64,000 bases of DNA from contig LIHN01000007.1 of NCBI GenBank assembly GCA_001314545.1, forward strand, positions 95,217-159,216. Direction: 5' to 3'. Position 1 is the stretch's first letter. Each line of letters opens with the position of its first letter. A program made the position numbers and the translations under genes. The notes under the pieces are model-generated. The model was not told where the DNA came from and ran no database searches. It saw only the letters and a program-made list of their open reading frames with translations. This DNA comes from Bacteroidetes bacterium HLUCCA01. Its GTDB lineage: Bacteria; Bacteroidota; Rhodothermia; Balneolales; HLUCCA01. Below are positions 36,571 to 45,091 of this stretch, piece by piece.

Positions 36571-36669
36571 CGCGCGCCGTTGTGGATGCGGCTGCCGGGT
36601 ATGCGGCAACATCGACCGCCAAAGCGGAGCGCGGAGCGGGTCTATCCCAGCGCGCGACGTTGTGGATGC
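36571..36669. repeat. Direct repeat of 19 bp, 80 bp apart
   Basis: CGCGCGCCGTTGTGGATGC at 36571-36589 recurs with one mismatch at 36651-36669. It lies in the 242-base divergent region between the histidine kinase and the EamA transporter, and no gene is seen there. It may be a remnant of a dispersed repeat. Confidence 0.55.
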
Positions 36670-36727
36670 CCCTCACACTGCGTACATTTGACCGACGCCT
36701 AACCTGAACCCATCCGAAAAGTCTCCC

Positions 36728-37606
36728 ATGCGGTATCTCATTGCCATCACATTTTTATGGGCCTTCTCCTTCAGCCTGATCGATGTATACCTGGCCGGCA
36801 AAGTAGACGGGGATTTTGCCGTGCTCACCCGCGTAGTACTGGCCGGATTGCTCTTCCTTCCGCTGACCCGCTGGAACGGGATTCCAACCCCGCTTAAACT
36901 GGGAACCATGGTTGTCGGCGCATTAATGATTGGCGTCACCTACCTGTGCCTGTACCGGTCGTTTCTGTACCTGACCGTACCGGAGGTCCTTCTGTTCACC
37001 GTTACCACCCCCCTGTATGTATCCCTGATTGACGACGCGCTGAACCGGCGGTTCAGCGCCATCGCCCTGGCCTCCGCTTTTCTGGCAGTACTGGGTGCGG
37101 GCTACATCCGATACGATGGCATTACGGGGTCTTTCCTGACCGGATTCGCCTTGATTCAGACTGCAAACTTCGCTTTTGCTGCCGGACAGACCGGGTACGC
37201 CAATCTGGTCCGCCGCTATCCGGTTGATCTGCCGCAGTACCGCTTTTTCGGGTACTTCTTCCTGGGCGGACTGCTGATTACCCTGCCCTCTTTCCTGCTG
37301 TTTGGAAACACGGCCATGATGCCCGAAACCACGCTCCAATGGGGTATACTGCTGTGGCTGGGCGTGGGAGCCTCGGGTGCAGGACTTTTTCTGTGGAATA
37401 AGGGAGGTACGATGGTTGACGCCGGTACGCTGGCCATCATGAACAATATGCTGATCCCTGCCGGAATCCTGGTCAACCTGCTGTTCTGGAATAAAGACGC
37501 CGACCTTCTCCGACTCACCATCGGCGGGGTGGTCATCATCGCATCCCTGTGGGTGAACTACCGGTTTGGCAGACAGCAAACCGTTACGGCGGATGCATCG
37601 CCCTGA
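36728..37606 (+). CDS. EamA/DMT-family transporter
   Basis: A 292-residue inner-membrane protein with ten predicted helices in two EamA halves (first half beginning ITFLWAFSFSLIDVYLAGKV; second from about residue 145, GFALIQTANFAFAAGQTGYA). DMT members export amino acids, metabolites or drugs; the substrate cannot be told here. It converges on the WG-repeat operon. No strong terminator separates them; a weak AAAAC/GTTTT hairpin lies near 37660-37680. Confidence 0.9.
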   Translation: MRYLIAITFLWAFSFSLIDVYLAGKVDGDFAVLTRVVLAGLLFLPLTRWNGIPTPLKLGTMVVGALMIGVTYLCLYRSFLYLTVPEVLLFTVTTPLYVSLIDDALNRRFSAIALASAFLAVLGAGYIRYDGITGSFLTGFALIQTANFAFAAGQTGYANLVRRYPVDLPQYRFFGYFFLGGLLITLPSFLLFGNTAMMPETTLQWGILLWLGVGASGAGLFLWNKGGTMVDAGTLAIMNNMLIPAGILVNLLFWNKDADLLRLTIGGVVIIASLWVNYRFGRQQTVTADASP

Positions 37607-37739
37607 ATGAGCCGGCATCTGACGGATAAATGGTGCAGCGGGTTATCGGGTAGCCGGCATGAAAACTGCCCGGGGTTTTTGATTCTGGCATTCTGCACGG
37701 AGCACTTACCTGAAGCCGGCATGCGTCACCGTCAAGACG

Positions 37740-38840
37740 CTACCGCGAAGCCGGCCAGACGATTCTTCCATCACGATTGATATAGCCAAAGGACGGTACC
37801 TGCCCGTCATCGGTCGGTACCAGCACGGTAAAGCGTGCCAATCCCTTGTAAAAATCCTCGACCTCATCAAACCGGATCTCGGTAACCGGATTACCCTGGA
37901 GGTCGATGAACCCCCACTTGCCGTCCAGCTGCACTGCAGCACGTTCCTGACTGAATACCCGGGCCTGGTCGAACTGCTCGGAAATAATGATCCTTCCGGA
38001 AGTGTCTACGTACCCGAATTGGTTGGAATCCCGCCGTACCGGGGCCCGTTCATCGGCAAAACGGCCGGCACTGATGAACTGTGGTGAAATCAAAACTACG
38101 CCATCGCGATTAATATACCCCCAGCGATCGGCTACCTTCACTGCGGCAAGTTCCTGTGAAAATGGCAATGCCTCGGCATAGACCGGTTCTATAGCCAGCG
38201 AACCGTCTGTATTTATGAACCCGTAACGGTCGGAGGTGCGAATCAGCGCCAGCCCATCGTTAAACTGGTTATCCGCAATAGGCTGAAAGCCGTTGATGCC
38301 CTCCGGATAGGGCAGAACCGATCCCTCCCCGGTCAGGTAAAAATAGCTGCCGAAATCCACACTGCGCACAAAAACACGGTCTTCGGAGAAGTCGCCGGCG
38401 CCCCGGTACACCGGATTGATGACAAACTGTCCGTCCCTGTCAACAAATCCCCACCGGTTCTGTAACCGCACGGCAGCGCGACCATCCTGAAACGGTCGCA
38501 CATCCTGAAAAACACCCCTCCCGTCAATGGCAATTTCGCCGGTGCCATCAATGAAATGGTTGCGAAAGCTGAACCGTACCGGCGCCCGACCTTCAGAAAA
38601 CCGACCCGCCTGCTGGTATACCGGCTGCAGTACCATCACCCCTTCGGCGTTGATGTAGCCCCATCGGTCATTAAGCAGAACCGGAAAGAGTGCCACATCC
38701 GACGTGGGGGCCGAATCGCTGCTGTCGAAAAGATCGCAGCCTGTGAACAGCAGCACGCCTACCATCAGCCACAGGGATGATCGGGATGTATACCACCGGT
38801 GTTTCATAATTCTGGAGGATAACTGCATACGGGATTTCAT
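37740..38840 (-). CDS. WG-repeat lipoprotein (second of two)
   Basis: A lipoprotein of about 366 residues with signal peptide and lipobox LLFTGC near residue 33. The body is a chain of about eight WG (KWG) repeats of roughly 35 residues, such as NDRWGYINAEGVMVLQPVYQ and KWGFIDLQGNPVTEIRFDEV. WG repeats are thought to fold into beta-structured surface or binding modules, but no catalytic role is known. The start at 38840 overlaps the stop of the preceding WG gene (ATGA), showing translational coupling; the frame is open to a TTG at 38855. Probably surface-exposed or outer-membrane-anchored. Last gene of the DUF1800-DUF1501-WG-WG run. Confidence 0.88.
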   Translation of the reverse strand: MKSRMQLSSRIMKHRWYTSRSSLWLMVGVLLFTGCDLFDSSDSAPTSDVALFPVLLNDRWGYINAEGVMVLQPVYQQAGRFSEGRAPVRFSFRNHFIDGTGEIAIDGRGVFQDVRPFQDGRAAVRLQNRWGFVDRDGQFVINPVYRGAGDFSEDRVFVRSVDFGSYFYLTGEGSVLPYPEGINGFQPIADNQFNDGLALIRTSDRYGFINTDGSLAIEPVYAEALPFSQELAAVKVADRWGYINRDGVVLISPQFISAGRFADERAPVRRDSNQFGYVDTSGRIIISEQFDQARVFSQERAAVQLDGKWGFIDLQGNPVTEIRFDEVEDFYKGLARFTVLVPTDDGQVPSFGYINRDGRIVWPASR

Positions 38841-39916
38841 TTCGATGGGAACCAAACGTAGGTACCGGTTGCATTCAGATAGCCGAAATAAGGATCTTCA
38901 CCGCCAATTCGTACCCGGGCCAGACCACTGCGGAAGTCGCCGGCACCCGAAGCTCCGTCGGGCGGCAAAAAGGCAAGCCGACCGTCAACTGAACGAATAT
39001 AAAACCAGGCCGAGCCAATGCGCACGGCGGCCATGCCTTCGCTGAAATCCCGGGCTTCATCAAACTGCGGCTGAATGACCACCTCACCGCTGGTGTTGAT
39101 GAACCCGTAATAGCTGCCGGAACGGAAGCGGGCAAGACCCTGAGAAAAGGCAAAAGCCTCCTCAAATCGCACCGGAATGGTCAGTACCCCGTTCTCATCG
39201 ATGTACCCCCAGCCTTCCGTGGTCTGCACGGGTGCCAGGCCGTCAGCAAAAGGACCGGCAAAAGCCAGTCGGAATCCGGGCTGGATGATGGTTTCACCGT
39301 CTAGTCCGACGTACTGCCATCCTTCAGCGGTCTCCACGGCAGCAAGACCGGAAGAGAATCGTCCCGCCTGACTGTATTGCAGTGAGAGGACCACCTCGCC
39401 GGTAGCGTTCACGTACCCCCACAGGCCGTCTGACAGTACCGCAGCCCGGCCTTCGGAAAACATCCCCGCGGCATCGTATTCCGGCTGAATGACCATGTTC
39501 CCGGAAGGGTCGATGTAGCCGTATCCTGCCGTGACCTCCGGTCGTACCGCGGCCCGGTCTTCGTAGAAATCGCCGGCCTGGGCAAACTGCACGGTAATTG
39601 ACGAACCGGCATCGGCCTCGGGCAAAAAGCCCCATCGTGTGCCCGACCGCACAGCGACCATTCCTCCCGACGGAAATCGGGCCTCATCATATTGGGGCGG
39701 TATCCTGACCGAACCATCGCCACCAATGAAACCCCACTTGCCGTTGATCAGCACCGGATGCAAGGCACGGGCATCCACCCCCTGCGGCGTTGCATCTGAA
39801 CCACTGTCAAATATACCACACCCCGCCAACAGGGTGGCCATAAGCAACAGCAGTACGTTTTTGAAAACCCGGCTGGAAGGCGCGGAGCCCGCATTTCCGG
39901 AAGGGGGTAAGATCAT
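38837..39916 (-). CDS. WG-repeat lipoprotein (first of two)
   Basis: A 359-residue paralogue of the next gene, with lipobox LLAGC near residue 33 (FKNVLLLLMATLLAGCGIF). It has about eight WG units, e.g. NGKWGFIGGDGSVRIPPQYD and TEGWGYIDENGVLTIPVRFE. Its start overlaps the DUF1501 stop (ATGA, 39913-39916), and its stop overlaps the following WG gene in the same way. The chained overlaps suggest the three proteins are made in fixed ratio. Function unknown. Confidence 0.88.
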   Translation of the reverse strand: MILPPSGNAGSAPSSRVFKNVLLLLMATLLAGCGIFDSGSDATPQGVDARALHPVLINGKWGFIGGDGSVRIPPQYDEARFPSGGMVAVRSGTRWGFLPEADAGSSITVQFAQAGDFYEDRAAVRPEVTAGYGYIDPSGNMVIQPEYDAAGMFSEGRAAVLSDGLWGYVNATGEVVLSLQYSQAGRFSSGLAAVETAEGWQYVGLDGETIIQPGFRLAFAGPFADGLAPVQTTEGWGYIDENGVLTIPVRFEEAFAFSQGLARFRSGSYYGFINTSGEVVIQPQFDEARDFSEGMAAVRIGSAWFYIRSVDGRLAFLPPDGASGAGDFRSGLARVRIGGEDPYFGYLNATGTYVWFPSK

Positions 39917-41580
39917 CGGATTAACGTCATGTGTCGGGTCAGCGTTGCGCCCGGTGTGTTGAGTCGGTAAAGATACACACCCGAAGCCATTTCTGAGGCA
40001 TTGATGCGTACTTCGTGATAACCGGCCGGACGGGTCCCTTCCGTCAGCAGCTGGATCAGCCGACCGGCCGTATCGTACACCTCCAGGCGAATCGTCATGG
40101 TTTCGGGCAGCCGGAAGGCTATGACAGTGGACGGATTGAACGGATTCGGGTAGTTCTGCAATAGCTCCGCCGCAACAGGCAGGGTACCGGTGTTGTAGGT
40201 CGATGTAGCCGGAGGTGAAACGATATCCAGTGGCGTGAAATCGCCCTCAATGACCCCTGAGCGGGCCTGCTCGCCGAGTTCAAACCAGTTATCCAGGATG
40301 GAGGAGTACACCGAACGGTAGTCCAGTTCATAGAGCGGATCCCCGCTGCGGTCCAGATCAGCGAGGTTGGCATGCTCTCCGAAGAATCCGCCGTTGACCG
40401 GACCAAAAAGCATAACCGGAGCCGAGGAGCCGTGATCCGTTCCCTGTGATCCGTTCTCATTGAGGGTACGACCAAATTCGGAGAAGGTCATGGTCAGCGC
40501 CCGGCCGTTGAGCCCGTCGGCGCCCAGGTCATCGTAAAAAGCGCGGACCGAATCCGCCACATCGGCCAGACTGGCTGCATGTCCCCCATCGGTACCTCCC
40601 TGGTTGTTGTGGGTATCAAACCCGCCCCGACTCACCAGAAACACCTTGGTTGGCAGTCCACCCCGGATCAGCCGCGCAACAATGGCCAGACTCCGTGCCA
40701 GTCCGGAGTCTGGATACGTTGCTGCGTTCTGCGCCCGCTCAGCAGCTCCCTGGATAGACTCCAGATATTTGAAGGAGGCGTTGGCAACACGCCGGGTGTA
40801 GGCCAACGACCGGCCATAGGGCGTATCGGGTACGTTGGCTTCATCGTAAAAACCTCCCTGCTCCAGAAACTGTCCGAATTGGCCGGCCCCGCCAAACGTG
40901 ACGCCAAGATTACCGAACTCGGTCTGAAACATGGATGCAGAACCACCGATACGCACGCCCAGGGGGAATTCCGGCGGATTTTCAATGAAGGAAGGGTTGT
41001 CTTCAACCAGAAACCGGCCGGCCCAGCCCGTAGTCAGATTTTCTGAGGAGGAACTGCCGGAAACCCAGACATCGGTGCCCCTGCTGTGTGACCGGCTATG
41101 ATTGTGGTAGCCTACATTATGTACAATACTCATCGCACCGTCGTCCCACAGTCCACGCAGTGAGACCATGGACGGATGCAGACCGATATCATCGCTCAGG
41201 GCGATGGCATCCTGGCGGCGTATGGCGATGGTGGGACGTTTCTGGTAGTAAATATCGTTGGTGACCGGAATAACCGTATTCAGACCGTCGTTGCCACCGC
41301 TGAGCTGAATCAGGATGAGTACCCGATTATTTTCCGAGGTCGACAAGCGGTTCAGAAAGCGGGAGTTCTTCATGGCACTCACCGGAACGGATTGCAGCAT
41401 GAGACCGCCGGCAAGGCTTCCGAGTCCCAGGGTCTGCAGAAAACTCCGGCGCGTCCACAGGGAATGGTCGGTGGCGTGATCCTGCCCATCCTGCATGCGG
41501 GCACCACGACGTTTTTGATCTGCGCTTCGGTTATCACTTCCCGATTGGGAGCTGCCTTTATGGTGATGCTTTTGACACAT
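39913..41580 (-). CDS. DUF1501 protein with Tat signal and T9SS C-terminal sorting domain
   Basis: A 555-residue protein. It opens with the His-rich MCQKHHHKG leader common in this family, then a Tat signal (WTRRSFLQTLGLGSLAGGLM), then a DUF1501 domain of the alkaline-phosphatase/sulfatase-like fold (VLILIQLSGGNDGLNTVIPV, HNVGYHNHSRSHSRGTDVW, MTFSEFGRTLNENGSQGTDH). The last 85 residues are a type A sorting domain (LLQNYPNPFNPSTVIAF to GVYLYRL), the signal for type IX secretion. Export by Tat and then T9SS would deliver a folded, perhaps cofactor-bearing protein to the surface. It starts 14 nt after the DUF1800 stop; DUF1501/DUF1800 pairs are common in this phylum and in Planctomycetes. Confidence 0.9.
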   Translation of the reverse strand: MCQKHHHKGSSQSGSDNRSADQKRRGARMQDGQDHATDHSLWTRRSFLQTLGLGSLAGGLMLQSVPVSAMKNSRFLNRLSTSENNRVLILIQLSGGNDGLNTVIPVTNDIYYQKRPTIAIRRQDAIALSDDIGLHPSMVSLRGLWDDGAMSIVHNVGYHNHSRSHSRGTDVWVSGSSSSENLTTGWAGRFLVEDNPSFIENPPEFPLGVRIGGSASMFQTEFGNLGVTFGGAGQFGQFLEQGGFYDEANVPDTPYGRSLAYTRRVANASFKYLESIQGAAERAQNAATYPDSGLARSLAIVARLIRGGLPTKVFLVSRGGFDTHNNQGGTDGGHAASLADVADSVRAFYDDLGADGLNGRALTMTFSEFGRTLNENGSQGTDHGSSAPVMLFGPVNGGFFGEHANLADLDRSGDPLYELDYRSVYSSILDNWFELGEQARSGVIEGDFTPLDIVSPPATSTYNTGTLPVAAELLQNYPNPFNPSTVIAFRLPETMTIRLEVYDTAGRLIQLLTEGTRPAGYHEVRINASEMASGVYLYRLNTPGATLTRHMTLIR

Positions 41581-41594
41581 TATATTGACCGTTA

Positions 41595-43160
41595 TTAGTA
41601 GTGTTGATAGCTGGGCAGCTGCACCAGATAACTCAAAAACTCACGTAACTGGACCAGCAGCGCGTTTTCGTAGTACCGTTCACCGGACGTGGTAGTCTGG
41701 GTACGCCATTCATACCATGGAATCGGTCCCAGCAGGTTTTTGGCCAGATTGATTTCCTCTGAACTTAGCCCCGTGGTATCCGGCGGGTACATCGTATCCC
41801 CGGCGAAGGGCTCCTCAACGTCACGGATATCCGAAAGGGATAACGGTACGGCCAGCAGGTGACGGGCGAGGCTGGTCGCTACGGAGAAGGGATTATCCGG
41901 ATCGGTAATTTTCTCCACGAGGCGGACCGGGTTGTAGACCGTGCCGGAATCGTTGCGGCCAAACAGGATATCGGTCAGATTATTCCATCGTGTGGGCAGC
42001 AGGCTGGTATTCAGCCAGGCCAGGTGACCCGGCAGTCCATCGGATGAGGGTGGATTGTAGCCGTCCCAGCCAAAGACGGTATCTGGTCGGAGCAGCTCCT
42101 CGTTGAGATTTTGCATGCTCAGGCGGATATACTCACGCAATACCGGGGTAGGTTCCAGCTCAACGTGACGCAGAAAGCCCAGGAAGACCTCGGCCGGACT
42201 TTTAATTCGGCACCCGCGAAAACGCTCATCAAAAAAGTGTTCACTTTTCAGCACCATGCGGAGTAATTCAGCAATGTTGAAATCCACCTGCTGACAGTGT
42301 TGGGCCATGGTGGCGATGAACGCCGGGTCGGGCTCGGCACTCACAAACATGGTGTAGATTTTGGTGCTTAGAAACCAGGCAACCTCAGGAGCTTTCTCGG
42401 TGAAAATAAGGTCAATAACTCCGTCCAGGTCGTAATTGCCGGTGCGACCAAAAATGGTTTTCGCGTCTTCATCATGGCGCCCGGGGTCGAAAAACGCCGT
42501 AAAGGTGGTGTCATTGACGCGCCATCCGGTCACGGCACGGGCAACCTCGGCCACGTCCTGTTCGGTGTAATTGTCGTTGCCCCCGGCGTCGACCCTGCCG
42601 GTGGTGAACAGCTCCAGCAGCTCCCGGGCAAAGTCTTCATTGGGCGAAAGACGGGTATTGTTATAGTTATTCAGGTAGTACACCATGGCGGAGTTCTTGC
42701 TCACCCGACGTACCAGTTCCCGGTAGTTTCCCAGGCCATACTGCTGCAGCACCCGTACATAGGTATGCATATGCGAAACATACGACCCCGGGGCTTTGCC
42801 CGGCAGATCGTTCATATTATTGTAGGAAACCGCAAAATGGTTGGTCCAGAATAGTACCATACGGGCTTCCAGACCGCCGGCGTAAAGCTGGTTCATCATG
42901 CGGAACTGGATATCGTAGAGATGGTCGATGTCGGCTGAGGGACCGCGGGAAAACCAGACCGGATTTTCGGGAAGCACAGCGGTCACAGCACGTTGAAGAA
43001 TATCGTCAGCGGCCTGTGAAGCACTGCCTGCCAGTCGGGCACGGTTCACTTCGTTGACCGAGTTCCCGGCATGGGTTCGTCGTATCAGGTGCGCAGCTAC
43101 ATTGCGCGACCATGGTCCGGTATAGGTGGCCGCATTGGCGGCATTGAAGGAATTTGACAT
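41595..43160 (-). CDS. DUF1800 domain protein
   Basis: A protein of about 521 residues containing the DUF1800 domain: AAHLIRRTHAGNSVNEVNRA at the N-terminus, MVLFWTNHFAVSYNNM, NEDFARELLELFTTGRVDAG and TEQDVAEVARAVTGWRVND, features seen throughout the family. The function is not established. The ATG at 43160 was chosen because the family begins close to the LIRRTHAG region; the 49 extra upstream codons are not family-like. It is the first gene of the DUF1800-DUF1501-WG-WG run. No signal peptide is obvious after this start. Confidence 0.88.
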   Translation of the reverse strand: MSNSFNAANAATYTGPWSRNVAAHLIRRTHAGNSVNEVNRARLAGSASQAADDILQRAVTAVLPENPVWFSRGPSADIDHLYDIQFRMMNQLYAGGLEARMVLFWTNHFAVSYNNMNDLPGKAPGSYVSHMHTYVRVLQQYGLGNYRELVRRVSKNSAMVYYLNNYNNTRLSPNEDFARELLELFTTGRVDAGGNDNYTEQDVAEVARAVTGWRVNDTTFTAFFDPGRHDEDAKTIFGRTGNYDLDGVIDLIFTEKAPEVAWFLSTKIYTMFVSAEPDPAFIATMAQHCQQVDFNIAELLRMVLKSEHFFDERFRGCRIKSPAEVFLGFLRHVELEPTPVLREYIRLSMQNLNEELLRPDTVFGWDGYNPPSSDGLPGHLAWLNTSLLPTRWNNLTDILFGRNDSGTVYNPVRLVEKITDPDNPFSVATSLARHLLAVPLSLSDIRDVEEPFAGDTMYPPDTTGLSSEEINLAKNLLGPIPWYEWRTQTTTSGERYYENALLVQLREFLSYLVQLPSYQHY

Positions 43161-43626
43161 GTTCGTGATTGAGCGGATATACGTGCATGCGGCGCACAGA
43201 CCTGCGCGAAGGACTATCCGATAGATTAGAAGTGAAATCAGTATCGGATTGATTATTCCTGAACGGACACTAACCGATGACTGCAAGGAGCATAGTCGGC
43301 TGTACAAGCGTTGTTATCGGAATATAGTTAAAAATTCTTAATAAACAGGGTTCCGCTAAAAAAAGGGTGGTTCAGCCGGTTATGCCGAAGCGATATGCAC
43401 CGGATGTATCGGGGCGATGTGTACCGGATAAAATTCGGAAATAATTTTGCGTGCCCGGTCAGGTTCCAACCGCAATCATCACGGGAAAAATTCGGCGTTT
43501 TTTCGCGTATGCACCGCAAAAACTCACCCGGTTCACCTGAAGAATTGCTACCTTTAGTACGTTGTAGTCCGGTCGCAGCAGTCTGCAATGGCCGGTGTAT
43601 CTGTTTATCATCGTGTAGTGGATTTT
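43161..43626. other. Divergent region between the DUF1800 and ctaA genes, with a 24-bp repeat
   Basis: No gene is called. GCGATATGCACCGGAT (43390) is repeated as GCGATGTGTACCGGAT (43414), a two-copy tandem repeat with 24-bp period. Promoters for both flanking operons must lie here but are not clear. Confidence 0.45.
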
Positions 43627-44793
43627 ATGGAACAAAACACCCCTGTATCCGGCGGCGCCAAACCTCGCGGCGACTCCGGAACGAACACACCGGAGTCCGG
43701 CATCAACTCATCCGGTGCAGCGCCGGCTCCTGACCGAAACGCCACCCTGATTCGTTACTGGTTCCTGGCCGGTGCCGTTATGGTTTTTCTCATCCTCATC
43801 GTTGGCGGCATCACACGTCTCACCCAATCGGGGTTATCCATCGTTGACTGGAAACCCATCAGCGGGGTCATCCCACCGCTGAATGAGACCCAATGGGAGG
43901 CCGAGTTCGACCGTTACCGTGCGTTTCCGGAATATCAGCAGCGAAACAAAGGCATGAGTATGAGCGAATTCAAGTTCATTTTTTTCTGGGAATACCTGCA
44001 CCGCATGCTGGCCCGCGCTATTGGTTTCGTGTTTCTGATCCCCTTCATCTGGTTCGCCTCGCAACGGATGTTCACCCGGCGACAATTCAAGCAGGCTATG
44101 CTGCTATTTTTTCTTGGTTTTGCTCAGGGATTCATGGGGTGGTACATGGTGCAAAGCGGACTGGTTGACAACCCGTATGTATCGCCTTTCCGACTGGCTG
44201 CCCACCTTTCGCTGGCATTTGCCATTTTCGGTGCCTGTATATGGTTTGCGATGGAGACCTGGCCCAGGTTCACCCGGGTTGTCAAGGCATCGGTTCACCA
44301 CGGGACCGGCAGCTGGTACCGATCTGCGTTGTGGATGGTTGTGATACTGTTTGTGGTTCAGGTGGTCTGGGGCGCCCTGGTTGCCGGTCACAAGGCCGGC
44401 TATTTTTTCAACACCTTCCCGACTATGGAGGGGTATTGGCTGCCGCCTCAGTTGTGGACCTCCACTCCGGCATGGGTCAATTTCTTTGACAATATTGTAA
44501 CCGTACAGTGGACCCACCGGCTGATCGGCACCCTGCTGCTGCTGGCAACGGGCGGACTGGTGTGGTTGTCGCGCCGGGCTGATTCCCTGCTGAAAACCAC
44601 GGCTCTCAGCCTTGGCGCCGGCATGGCTGTGCAATATCTGCTGGGGGTCTTCACCCTGCTGCTGCATGTGCCCATCAGCCTGGGGGTCATCCACCAGGCG
44701 ACCGCCATGGTACTGTTTGGTATCCTGCTGGCCGTTATCTTCCGGCATCGGCGGATAACACGGGCTGCGGCCGTGCTCAGGCAGTCGGCATAA
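43627..44793 (+). CDS. ctaA: Heme A synthase (COX15/CtaA family)
   Basis: Inner-membrane enzyme that oxidises the C8 methyl group of heme O to make heme A for aa3-type cytochrome oxidases. About 388 residues, eight helices. It has GGITRLTQSGLSIVDWKPIS, then FWEYLHRMLARAIGFVF and the second-half His helices VTVQWTHRLIGTLL and VIHQATAMVLFG, the heme ligands of both four-helix bundles. The type with the long GVIPPLNETQWEAEFDRYR loop is the COX15-like class. The start at 43627 was preferred over the in-frame ATG at 43588; neither has a clear ribosome site. No ctaB or oxidase genes are in the window. Confidence 0.94.
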   Translation: MEQNTPVSGGAKPRGDSGTNTPESGINSSGAAPAPDRNATLIRYWFLAGAVMVFLILIVGGITRLTQSGLSIVDWKPISGVIPPLNETQWEAEFDRYRAFPEYQQRNKGMSMSEFKFIFFWEYLHRMLARAIGFVFLIPFIWFASQRMFTRRQFKQAMLLFFLGFAQGFMGWYMVQSGLVDNPYVSPFRLAAHLSLAFAIFGACIWFAMETWPRFTRVVKASVHHGTGSWYRSALWMVVILFVVQVVWGALVAGHKAGYFFNTFPTMEGYWLPPQLWTSTPAWVNFFDNIVTVQWTHRLIGTLLLLATGGLVWLSRRADSLLKTTALSLGAGMAVQYLLGVFTLLLHVPISLGVIHQATAMVLFGILLAVIFRHRRITRAAAVLRQSA

Positions 44794-45091
44794 CCCTGCT
44801 CCACACGGCCCCTTTGACAACGGCCTCCAGCCAGGGACCGCGTCTGAGACAGCGTACCGTGCAACAGGCAACGCGCAGCAACCTGAGCAAAAGACAGGAT
44901 CCTCAGCCGCGGACCGGGTCATCGGCTGCAGATGGCTTCTGCGCAAGCCCGCATCGACATCGCTGAAAACCAGCAACTCGAAAACTATCTTCAGAGCCCA
45001 ATAGAATTTCCCATCGGAGTAATTGTCATTCGTCGCGGGATTGTATAGCTTGACGCGAAACCGGTCTTGTTAACGTCAATCCTCTTACCTG

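Noticed and set aside
43328-43588. 86-codon minus-strand frame upstream of ctaA
   Set aside because: It spans the 24-bp repeat and promoter region, has no family resemblance and no ribosome site.
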